Source: Yamagishiella unicocca
Lineage: Eukaryota > Chlorophyta > Chlorophyceae > Chlamydomonadales > Volvocaceae
Reading direction: 5' to 3'
Assembly: GCA_003116995.1 (NCBI GenBank)
Contig: BDSL01000192.1
Location: forward strand, 1 to 64,000
DNA length: 64,000 nt
The notes under the pieces are model-generated. The model was not told where the DNA came from and searched no databases. It saw only the letters and a list, made by a program, of their open reading frames with translations. Positions 54,257 to 64,000 of the stretch are shown here, piece after piece. Numbering within the stretch: position 1 is the stretch's first letter; every line of letters begins with the position of its first letter. A program made the position numbers and the translations under genes.

Positions 54257-54335
54257 TTGTTGTAACGATTACAGTGGGTTCCAGACCAAGAGGTAGAACC
54301 ATCGGGCGCATCGCCTGACACTGAAAAAGACGGTG
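54257..54335 (-). mobile_element. LINE 3'-tail fragment
   Basis: About 80 bp: TTGTAACGATTACAGTGGG, CCAGACCAAGAGGTAGAACC, CGCCTGACACTGAAAAAGAC. The 5' truncation falls in the same part of the 3' UTR as several other copies. No certain target duplication. Confidence 0.8.
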
Positions 54336-54535
54336 TGTGTCCCCAGGGTGTGTACCACGGCCTACGTAACACTGCTAACCGGATTGCTGCGATCGTCAGA
54401 CAGGATTCAAACTTGCCCAGCTCGCCGACCCTCACCCAACATACATCCGTACTGACAATGTGAGAGTTTGTGAGAGTTTGTGGAGCCCCGCCCTTTTCCC
54501 GGCTTCGAGGAAGCCGACACCCCTTGTTGGAAGTT

Positions 54536-54612
54536 GAGTCATTAGGTTACGCTTTCCCAGCGGTTACGCTTTCCCATTAGGTTACGCTTTCCCATGCTTA
54601 CGCTTTCCCAGC
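54536..54612. repeat. Short tandem repeat
   Basis: Four copies of TTACGCTTTCCCA with variable CAGCGG or TTAGG spacers. Confidence 0.8.
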
Positions 54613-56890
54613 GGCGGCCTGGTATTTGTAATGGTCGTAATAAGTCAGCAGGTCTTTTATGCGAAGGTTCATTAGGCTGGCACGAAGCACATGTCGCAAC
54701 GTGTCGTTGTATGACTTGGAGCGTGTTCGGCCAACAGCATACCGGTTGGACAATCTTTTAGTGTACGGTTCCACCCATCTGCACCCATGCTGCAACTGAC
54801 GGATTATCTATGCCGCATTTAGTTGTAGCGCAGGGCGCGTAGCAAAACGATTGTTCATGTAGATGTTGTAGGGTGGAATTGCGGATATTGGTTTCGCGAT
54901 GCATTTTACCCCGGCACTACTCGAACGGTGTTCCGCGACCACTGCCCGGCTGCATGTGACCAGGAGCCACGTAGGCTTGCGGCTTGGTGCCTGGGGCGTA
55001 GTGGTGGGATCAGGGAAGATTTGGTACTGTATTTTCTCCGCCATCGTGGCCTTCGTTTCTTGGGATTGCCCGTCGTGCTGAAGTCCCCCTTTGCTGGCTA
55101 GTTGCTTGGGTGCGGTGTCCTTTCGCGGGTGGGTGGCGCCTTGGGCACGTCGGTCAGGGCTGGGCTATTGGCTGTCCTCGCCGTCTTTTATGGCCGGTGA
55201 TCCTTGGGGTGCCTGGGTTGTTTTGTGTTGGGTGAGATGTCCTTTCTTCTTGTGCTTTCTGGGTCGTCTATTGGCTGCTCGCGCTGGCTTGTCGTCCGGT
55301 GTGGTCTAGTTTTTCCTGGCTCCCCCCTCTTGTCCTAATTTTGCCTGGCGTCCGTTGTGCTTTTCGGAGCTTGCCTGTGCCCTTGGGGCCGTCTGCCGGG
55401 TTCAGCCCCGGCTGTCGTATGGTGAGGCCCGGTATCTTATTCCTGTCTTGAGTTAGCTCGGGGTTGAGGTCACTGTAACTGCTTATTATCACCTGTTGGG
55501 CTGTTACACCCGTTCATGCCGATTTCGTGCCATACGCGATACGACCTCACACGACAACCCCGCTATGTACTACTACGAGACTGAACGCGTGCCACGACAC
55601 TCCCAACGATTACTTATTTCATCTCACGCGTCGTACGGCATGAAACTGAATACGATGCAGAAGGGCTCTACTCATCCAAATGCGTATTCGGAAACAATTC
55701 GTCGCCAGACACCGCCCACAAACGGGACTGCCCACTGCTCACGGCGCTGGCTTCCAGCCACAAACCAGCCAGCAGACACCCAACGAAGATCGCGAATGCA
55801 TCATGTCGATAAAGACAGTCCCTACAGCTCTTCCTAGGGATATGTATAAAATTGCTATCACCGCCATCTGAACGCGTATGAACTCTTGTGGACGACCGCC
55901 TCAACCCCACAGGTCCTCCCCAAGACGAGCTAGCGGGACAACGCCCGTTCGGCATTGCGCTCCTACCATAACGTAAGGACGAAATCTCGTACCCCCATCC
56001 CGACAGGGCGGACCCCAAGGCCCGCCAGCAGTTACGCGCCGGTCTGCACAAAGCACCCTCGAACAGTGTGCAAGTTAATAATTGTCGGCATGCGTTATGG
56101 CAGCATCACCATTCCACCATCGCCCAAGCTAGGTTGGCTCGTTGGCTATCCCCCCCTTCTTGAGCAGCGTTGTAGGCTGGGCCTGCCCACACGCAGGCGA
56201 TCCACCCAGCCGCCCTCTTTCACGGCCACGGCATGGCAAGGGCGCAAGTCCGATCCGGCAGAAGACAAATCCCCCCAGACTCGCCCATGCTCGAGAAGGG
56301 CAGATGGCGCGACAAGTCGCGCGTTGCTGTTGTGGTAGCATCAGGAGATGCCAGCCCGTATTCGCACACATAACAGATCACGCACGAGCACGGGCAATGC
56401 GCGCTGCAACGCAAACCACAGTGCCACAACCTGAAGAGGACATGTACTGGGATCATGATTATGATCGCGAATGCCGTGCTTGGGAACGCCGTACGCCTCA
56501 CCGCCAAATCGCGGCCCGAAGCGACAATCACGTCGTCCCCAGGCTCGTCCGTTTGCACACAGAAGTGATGCACGCACGTAAGGCACGATATTTAATCAAG
56601 GCCTAGCAAGGCACTACAGCCTCACGCCCACGTCCGTCAGCGCGACGTCAACCAGTACCAACTCCATGGCCTGGCAAGGCAGTCCATCCGCCTCACGTTC
56701 CTATTCTGCTGCCCGCCGTGCATAAGATATACAAATAGTTGCTTCGATGCCGATGCAAAAATTGCCGCCGACGAGCTTAGGTTCATTATGCGGTGTAAGT
56801 AATCGCGTGTCGAGTCCAGCGTCGATAAAAATGTTGCGATCGTCGTTTAGGCAGTCCTGCCGCCGGGCGCCGAGGGCACCATTTACCAAT
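54613..56890. other. Gene-poor region
   Basis: No convincing gene. A T/G-rich stretch at about 55085-55490 ending ACTGTAACTGCTTATTATCA resembles a LINE 3' UTR and tail in base composition and terminal motif, and may be a remnant of another LINE family (weak). The remainder shows nothing recognisable. Confidence 0.4.
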
Positions 56891-57512
56891 GCTTTGGGAT
56901 GCCGTACTTCTCCCAGACCTGGGGACGACACCGGGAGAGCGGGGGCCATCACAGTAAGTAAACGATAACAAGGGCCGCATGCAGGTAGGTGGCCGTGTAG
57001 GGTTACCGGTATCCCTGCCGCAAGCCTGTCAGGTGCGCACGGGAAGGGATGCTGCCCGTATTTCTGCCCCGCGCCTCTGCGCCCCCGAACGCATCTCGCA
57101 CGCATCTCGCATGCACCGCTCGCATGCAACCGTTGCGTGCGTTGTCCGTTGGCACGGACCAACGGTAGACGACGCACCTTGCCCTGCTCCGGGTACCAGC
57201 CGACCGCACCGGGCCTGCAGTTAATGACGTGGTACCACCAGGGGGCAGTCACGGGCCGAAGACCGAAACGTACGACGACGATGTATGACAGTAATGTACG
57301 ACAGCAATGTGTGGCAGCATCGTGGTGACAAGAATGTGCAACCAAATGAAGACAGCAACCAAATGTGTTTACGAGGGTCATGCGAAGTCAGCGCTCAAGG
57401 GGGGGCTCTTAGTTTCCTCAACCAAGTCCTCCAGCGTGCATCTCCAAACGTATGTCCCAAACGGTTTTTCCTTTGTCCTACACGGGTTTCCCTCGCAACC
57501 AGTCCCGCCCAC

Positions 57513-60500
57513 CTCAGAGCTGGCGGCGTGTATACCAGCGGGTCCACCCGGGCGCCCCGAGGCTCTCGAGCCACCAGCGCCAACGGCGGGTTATCGAGCG
57601 GCTCCAAGTAGGTTTGCTCGCAGTACCTCCAAAACAACTGGCAGGCGGGGCAGCAGCGGGGATGCAGCGCAGCAGCATAATGTGGCGTGGTTAGGGGGTG
57701 CCGCACAGGCGACAGCTCGGCAGGTCGACGCGCGTAACAAGCCAGCCGCCGCGATGGCGACAATGGCTCCATTGGCGGACATGCATGCGGAGGAGACGGA
57801 CGACATGCACCACTGCCGTTGTTTCTACGCGCAAGCATGCGAGAGCTCCAAGAGCTAACTGGACCGCCCTTACCACGAGCGGCGGAGTGAGGGTCAACCA
57901 GATGAGCCCAGCGAGTAGCCATGCCTGGTTCACTATGAACACCGCCCCACTGAAGATCTCCATAAGCAGGAAGAAACCCATGATCTGGCTGAACAGCACC
58001 GGCCACATCCGGCCACCTGCGGGTGGAGGAGAGGAGCAAAGAGGAGCAAAGGGGGGGGGCAAGTGGCACCGTCGCAGCGTTTCCTTCGGCACGGGCGCCA
58101 GGTGCCATCGCGAGCTCCCGCATTTAGCTTAGCGTAACAGAAGAGTGAGCACCAGCGTAGCGTGGCGATGCTGGTGCTCACCACGCTACCAGCGCGGTGA
58201 GGCAGCGCAGCAAAGCACCGCGCGGTACGACAAGAAGTGTGGCACGGTCCTCACAACGGAACAACGGAATGCGATACAGCGCGGGGCCATGTGCGGGACG
58301 CGCCTTGCAATGCACGGGGAGGGGGGGCGCGCCCGGTGTGAGAAGCGGCAGAACGTACTATAGATGGGCGACGTTTAAACGCTGGGACGCGTACGAACGT
58401 GCGTACGTAACTACCTGCGGGCACATTGTGCGACAGAATTCTCCGCCCCCGCCGCGATCCGATCCTCACCCGACTCGTAGCTGCGCTCGTACACATACAA
58501 GATGGAGTAGCGGTAGGCAAAGAAGCCAGTGAAGAAGAAGACCCAGCAGCATGGCAGGATGATGGGCGCGACGACGGCGAAGGCGCATCCGAACATGAAC
58601 ACCTGGGAGCAGGTGGCACGGCATCAGGTTGGATGAGGAGGGGGATGAGGGAGCGACGGGGGTGAGGGGGGACGCTAGGAGGGGGCGGTGGAGGCTGGAG
58701 AGGTGCAGGGTGTGTGTGTGTGTAGGTGCGTGGGTTGGGGTCACCTAGGAAACAACACCGGAGGAAAACCGGGCGCAAGGGGACTGGGTAGGTTTGCTGC
58801 CGCAATGCTCGCGATGGCGTGATGCATCTGTTGCCACCTACCACTACCGGTAGCTGAGCAGCCGCAGTCTTAGGAGAGCGCGGCGATGCTGCGTGAGGTG
58901 GCAGCTGCGGTGCACAGCTGTGTCATACCGGTACCTGCAGGATCCCGTTGTAGAAGCCAGCCGCGCGGGTGCTGGGGATCATGTGGTTGACCGCCGCGGC
59001 GTGCAGCGAGCGCGGCCTGCCCAGCCGCAGCAGCGAGCGGAAGATGGCCGCGAACATGGAGCCGGCGTGCGGCCACAGCAGGCGCAGGCAGTTGGTGAAG
59101 ACCGCGCGCGCGATGCAATACTGGACGAAGAAGTTGGCCGTGTTGGGCAGGGCTGGCGCCGGGGCGAAGAGGGCGGCGGCGGGGGGTGAGGGGCGGGATG
59201 AGGCAGGGACGTGTGGCAGGGGACGGGTGGGTATGAGAGGAGACCCGTGGGTCGGCACTGAAAAGTAAAACCGACTAGGAAACGTTTGACACACACTTTG
59301 GGAATTGCATGCTGGAGAAGTCGGAGAAACTTGGTGGGTGGTTGAAACGAAAACCCGTGCACGAAAGCAAAAACCGAGAAGAACAGCCGTTTGGATATGC
59401 ATGGGTGGTGGGTGAGATTGCCGGTACGGTACGGTGCGGCAGGACTGGCACGAGGGGGCCTGGGTGGGCCATGTACGCGAGCGACGTGACAAAAGAGCCG
59501 GAGGGCTGGGTTCGAGGGGCGACACGATGTGCGTTGCAGGAGGACCAAAGAGCAGTAGGCGGGAGGCAGCTAGCGGGCTATGAGCGGCTCAAGAGGTGGG
59601 GTTTATAAGTGATTGCGGTGGGGGTGCGCGGCATACGCTTTCAGCCGCCCGACGGTGCAACAAGCCCCCGCGAGCCCCGTCACTAGCCGCGCCCTAGGCT
59701 AGGAAGGGGGTAGCAGGCCGCGCTCACCGGCTCCGATCCGATTGAGGAGGGAGGAGGGGTCCGTCAGGTAGGTGCCGATTTGGGTGAACATGCCGCCGCC
59801 CAAGACCGCACCCAGGAACGTGTTGATCAGCGAGTACCACCAGAACCAGCCTGCAGGGGGGCGGGGAGGAGGCGGGGGAGGAGGGCATGAGTTCGGAACC
59901 AGACTGCAGTAACAACGTGCACCCCGGGCACATCCACGCTACACAACAAACGGATCTAGCAGGAGGAGGAGGAGGAGGAGGAGGAGGAGGAGGAGGAGAA
60001 GGGGGAGGAGCGGCGCCCCGCAGCCGTCACACGCTGCGCGCGGTGCCGCGCATGGCGCACTGGACACAGCACGAGTGAGCAACGGCCGGCGCTCCGAGCC
60101 ATCCTGCCGCTGGGGCCGCTGGTTCGTTAGCTGCTGGCGTTCAGCATTTAAGCCGGTTTTTACGGTCCCAGCAGCCCTGCATTCCGTCCTCCCCCGCCCT
60201 GCACCACCCATCTGCAACGCACCCTGCATCTCGCGGTCTTGCGCGCTGAGGGACAGCTGCCTGTCGGGTGGACGAGAAGATCGCCGCAGAGTAGAGGTAG
60301 CGGTGAGGAGTCAGGGTTGGGCGCCACACGTGTGCCTGCACGTGCTGAGACAACGCCGCCTTCCCCGAGCGACCCGGTGACCCAGGCGGCCATGGCCCCC
60401 TATCGGCCACGAGGCACGTGGATGCCGGGTCCACGTCGTGATGCCGCGTCTACGTCTGGATGCCACGCCGAGATGCCACGTTACGACGTCAAGTCTAGCT

Positions 60501-63500
60501 GCCACTCTAGCTGCCACGTCACTCTAGATGCCACGCCACTCTAGATGTCACGCCTAGCTGCCACTCTAGATGCCACGTCTAGATGCCACGCCTAGATGCC
60601 ACTCTAAATGCCACTCTAGATGCCACTCTACATGCCACTCTGAATGCCAGTCTAATGCCAGTCTAGATGCCAGTCTAGATGCCAGTCTAGATGCCACTCT
60701 AAATGCCGCTGTAAATGCCACTCTAAATGCCACTCTAGATGCCACCCTAAATGCCACTCGAAATGCCACTCGAAATGCCGGTCTAGATGCCACTCTAAAT
60801 GCCACTCTAGATGCCTCAGTCTAAATGCCACTCTAGATGCCAGTCTAGATGCCACTCTAAATGCCATGCTCTCTACTTGCGACTCGCCGCTCGCTTCACT
60901 AAACGCCCGAGCGACCCCCCGTCCAGACTCGCACCCAGACTCGCACCCAGACCCACCTGCGGGAGACGCTGCTGCAGATGTAGAGCAGGTGCGGCATGCA
61001 AAAGGAGGTCCACACCAGGCCCAGCACCGAGGGCAGCAGGCCCGTAATGATCAGCTTGATGAGACGCACGGCATTGCTCTGCGCGGTCGGGGGGGGGGGA
61101 GGGGGGGAGGGGTTTACATATAATAACCGATAACGCGACATGGGAAGTGTAGCTGGTGCTTAGGCTTGGGACACCTGGACGCGCGCGCAGGCTACTGGAC
61201 TTGGGGTGACGGCCGCAAAAACTGACTCGGCGACGGTGGGCGAATTGGAGGAAAGGAAACGAGTGCGCGCAGGGGAGCGGCGACAAGCGTAAAGAGCCCG
61301 TGGGATATAGTACAACCGAGGTACAGGGGTCATGGCAACGAAGAGTCCGAAGCGGCGCGGTGAAAGAGGGGGAGCTGAGGTTCGCTCCGCCGGGTATGGT
61401 CGGTGTGGTACGGCGGTGGACGATACGGCACTACGCGGTAGGCTGACGAGCTCGTCGATTGGTGTACGAGATGATTGAAACAAGAGTGGTCAGACGTGTG
61501 CAGGACGGGGTTCGGGGATGTTGCGTAACGTGGGCCTGAAGGTGCGGTGAAAAAGGCGGGCAGGGAAAAGGCGGAACGGGGGCCATGGAGTAACGACGGG
61601 GCGAGGAGGGGGGAGGGGGAGGGGGGGAGGAGGGGGGGGAGGAGGGTTTTAGAGGAAGACCCGTGGATGCCAGAAAAAAACGTGTAGAACAGATGAGGGG
61701 GGGGGCACAAGGACCGGGGAACGAACTGATGTGACGTGGCGTGCACGCATGTGTTCAGCAGCTGTGAACCACACCACTATCCTCAATAGACGCGCGTGGC
61801 AGACCCTATTCCCTCGTGCCGGTGAACTAGTGCTGTCTGGGCGCGCGGAGGCCGAGCAGCGATCAGAGGCGGGCGGCATTCAGCAGGCCGCATTCGGGAG
61901 GCGATATTTGAGAGGCGATATTTGGGAGGCGGCATTCGGGAGGTCACATGCCTTCGGATTGCAGAACCATTCTGTGTAGAATTTGTTGGCGGCATCTCCG
62001 GCCTCTGTTCCGCCGCCGCATAACGACACGTCCATGCTCGAGAGGGCGCCTGAGCAGCAGGGCAGGCCGGGGTCGCCGACCAAGGAGCGTAAGGCCGTCG
62101 TCGGTGTAAGGGTTCTGCATTTGACACCTTGGATGCCACTCTGGCTTCGCCGCAGAGCAGCAGATCGTGCTGCACTAACAGACAGGCAGGTGGAGATGGG
62201 TGCTGCTGCTCGTGTGCGCGTTACGGCGGCGAAAGCACATCCACAGCGCTACAACATGACGGCGGCGACAGCATCAGCCGATCGTGATACCGGCACGTCC
62301 GGTAGAAGGCTGCACACGGTACCTCCGTACGGTAGGAAGCTGCACACAGTACTTTCGTACGGCACTCCTTAACATGACACAAGCCAGCGCTGTGGCGGGA
62401 CATGCTTCGGCCTGGAGCACCCCCCTCGCACCTTGCAGCGGGCCGATCGGGATCGCAAAAATGGTGAACATGGGAATGACGATGGCCAGCTGACGGATCA
62501 GCTGCTCCGTGGTGCCTGTGCTCCACAGCGCCGGCCAGCTCACGTCGTCAGGTGCGGGCGCGGGCAGTGCGTCAAAGGCCACCAGGCTGCCTGGGCCCTG
62601 CGGCGGAAGAGCGTGGCGGCACTGCGCCAGCATCTGCGCGTCCTGTGGCACGGGAGGGGAGTAGGAGGGAGAGGGCTGATGAGGATTTGGGACAGGGCGG
62701 GGGGGCTGAGGAGGGTTTGGGACAGGGCGGGAAGGGGGACTGAGGAGGGGAGGGGGGGAGGGGGGACTGAGGAGGGGAGGGGGGGAGGGGGAAGGCAAAG
62801 GGGAAGACAGGAGCAGTGCCGTACCCTCATCGACGGGTATGTTGGTCGCTATGGACATAGACGGGGCAGTGGATGCGCCAGGAGGTGGTTGGTGCTGTGG
62901 GGCGTACGAGCCTTAATGGGGTGGCTGCAACGAAAAACCGTGTACGAAAGGAAAACCGTCTGGAACATACGTTTGAGAGATGCATGCTGGAGAAGTTGGT
63001 TGAGTGGGGTGCGTGCGAGCCTCAGTGGGGTGGGTGCCACGGCGAAGGTACGGGCCTTAGTGGTGTGGCTACCGCGACAAAGGTAACAACAGATGCGACC
63101 GCAATGATGCATGCCCGTGACGTAACAGCTGCGCGCCGCGTGGGCTCCGTCCGGCTGGCAGGCTTGCACGACACGGCACCATACCAAACCGCAGATACCA
63201 AACCGCGCACAGACGCCGCCGCCTGCCCTCACCTGCGAGTTGTCGAACACCGCAAAGTAGGCGGAGCCCAGAGGCGCCGCCACCACGCTCGCCCGCTTCT
63301 CCTCGATGCGTTGCTCCAGCTCCTTGATCTCGCGCTTAAGCTTGGTGATCGCCTCCCGCGTCTTCTGGGCCTTAGCCGCCCTGGCTTTGGCTTTGGCATC
63401 ACCATCGCCGCCGCCACCACCGCCCCCGCCGGCCGTGCCCGCCGCCGCACTGCCGCCGCCGGCGTCGCTTCCACCCCTGGCCTCCACGTCGGCAAGATGC

Positions 63501-64000
63501 AGCCGCTGCTCCAGGTGGGTGAGATCTCGCACCGCCGCCTCCAGCGCCAGCATCTTGCTGTCCCACCGGTACACCAGCTTGTCGACGGGGTCGTGGTTGC
63601 TGACGGGGATAAGGCCCTGGAAGGAGGTGGGGAACAGCTCGCGCAGTACGGACGCCACGGCCGCGCCGTTCGGATCCGCCAGGGCGTCGGCGTTCGCGGC
63701 CTCCGCAGCGTCCTGCGCGAGTGCGGCCTCGGCAGCCGCGGAGGTCGGCAGCTCCGAGCCCTCCTCTCTAAACGCGGCCTCCCTGCTGCCCACCGCCGGG
63801 GCCGAAGCAGCAGCCGCGGCGCTGCCGACGCCGTGCGCCTGCTTGCCGTCCACGGATCCCTTGGGGCGGATCTCCTCGCCAGGCGGTTGGCCGTTATAGT
63901 GGAACATCTTGTAGTAGCGCTTGACGTCGTCGATGACTTTGGCCCGTCCGTGCTTCTTCAAGCTGGCGGGCACCTCCACATCTGACGCCTGCTGAGCCCC
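57513..64000 (-). CDS. OSCA/TMEM63 (CSC1-like, RSN1_7TM) membrane channel, 5'-partial
   Basis: Members of this family are osmo- or mechanosensitive cation channels. Exons in coding order: 63233-64000 (continues past the window), 62432-62642, 61952-62049 (tentative, GC donor), 60957-61078, 60223-60245 (23-nt microexon), 59728-59850, 58935-59152, 58470-58602, 57874-58016, 57513-57637; the 3' terminal exon is unresolved. The first exon is the cytosolic domain, with Ala-rich and poly-Gly segments and a coiled coil ([18 protein letters not shown]), ending [10 protein letters not shown]. Then come membrane segments: [88 protein letters not shown] with [17 protein letters not shown]; and a final helix ending [11 protein letters not shown]. 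Exon phases agree at every resolved junction (0,1,0,2,1,1,0,1,0). The N-terminal helices TM0-TM2 should lie beyond 64000. Confidence 0.82.
59965..60004. repeat. GGA microsatellite in channel-gene intron
   Basis: About eleven GGA units, followed by GAAGGGGGAGGAG. Intronic, between exons 60223-60245 and 59728-59850. Confidence 0.85.
60478..60866. repeat. 12-bp minisatellite in channel-gene intron
   Basis: About 30 imperfect copies of CTAGATGCCACT, with CTAAATGCCACT and CTAGATGCCAGT variants. It lies between exons 60957-61078 and 60223-60245. The open frames in several phases are repeat artefacts. Confidence 0.9.
62690..62795. repeat. G-rich tandem repeat in channel-gene intron
   Basis: Repeats of GGGACTGAGGAGGGGAGGG and GAGGGTTTGGGACAGGGCG just downstream (minus sense, upstream) of exon 62432-62642. 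G-quadruplex-prone on the plus strand. Confidence 0.8.

Noticed and set aside
60566..60867. Tandem ORFs with [16 protein letters not shown] or [12 protein letters not shown] repeats
   Set aside because: Products of the 12-bp minisatellite, open in several frames on both strands.

Overview
The window looks like nuclear DNA of a volvocine (Chlamydomonas/Volvox-type) green alga. It is GC-rich, has short-exon and intron-rich genes, Ser-Pro-Lys/Ser-Pro-Pro hydroxyproline-type linkers in secreted proteins, CCCTAAAA telomere-type motifs, many minisatellites, and several truncated LINE retrotransposons. Nothing bacterial was seen: no operons and no Shine-Dalgarno-led genes.

Layout. (1) 1-21340 is a tandem array of four near-identical copies of a roughly 4.7-kb unit (the last is cut off). 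Each complete unit carries a tRNA-Glu(CTC) and an intron-containing tRNA-Asp(GTC). Unit B is interrupted by a 3131-bp DNA transposon (6916-10046), and unit C by a 2351-bp 5'-truncated LINE (16763-19113). (2) 21341-23281 is unique DNA with a minisatellite and several tiny LINE 3'-tail insertions. (3) 23282-40760 holds three tandem, same-strand genes for secreted modular proteins built from C-type-lectin-like domains, Kazal-like domains and Pro-rich linkers. Every one of their 16 inferred introns is phase 1. LINE debris (26738-29420) separates genes 1 and 2. (4) 40979-42430 is a 32-bp minisatellite plus LINE debris. (5) 42627-49003 (minus) is a cytochrome P450 gene with ten or more exons, all resolved introns phase 0, and minisatellite-filled introns. 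(6) 49004-57512 is mostly repeats, LINE remnants, a degraded unidentified coding region and apparently empty sequence. (7) 57513-64000 (minus) is an OSCA/TMEM63 (CSC1-like, RSN1_7TM) membrane channel gene whose 5' end lies outside the window; it includes a 23-nt microexon.

The strongest unusual signals are these: the strictly phase-1, domain-per-exon architecture of the lectin/Kazal cluster, with near-identical duplicated exons next to diverged introns; LINE 3' ends inserted as fragments as short as 12-15 nt with clear target-site duplications; and the same LINE target site present as empty, 29-bp and 2351-bp versions in three neighbouring array units. Exon boundaries were inferred by hand from reading frame, GT/GC-AG signals and paralogue comparison. 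No database search was possible.
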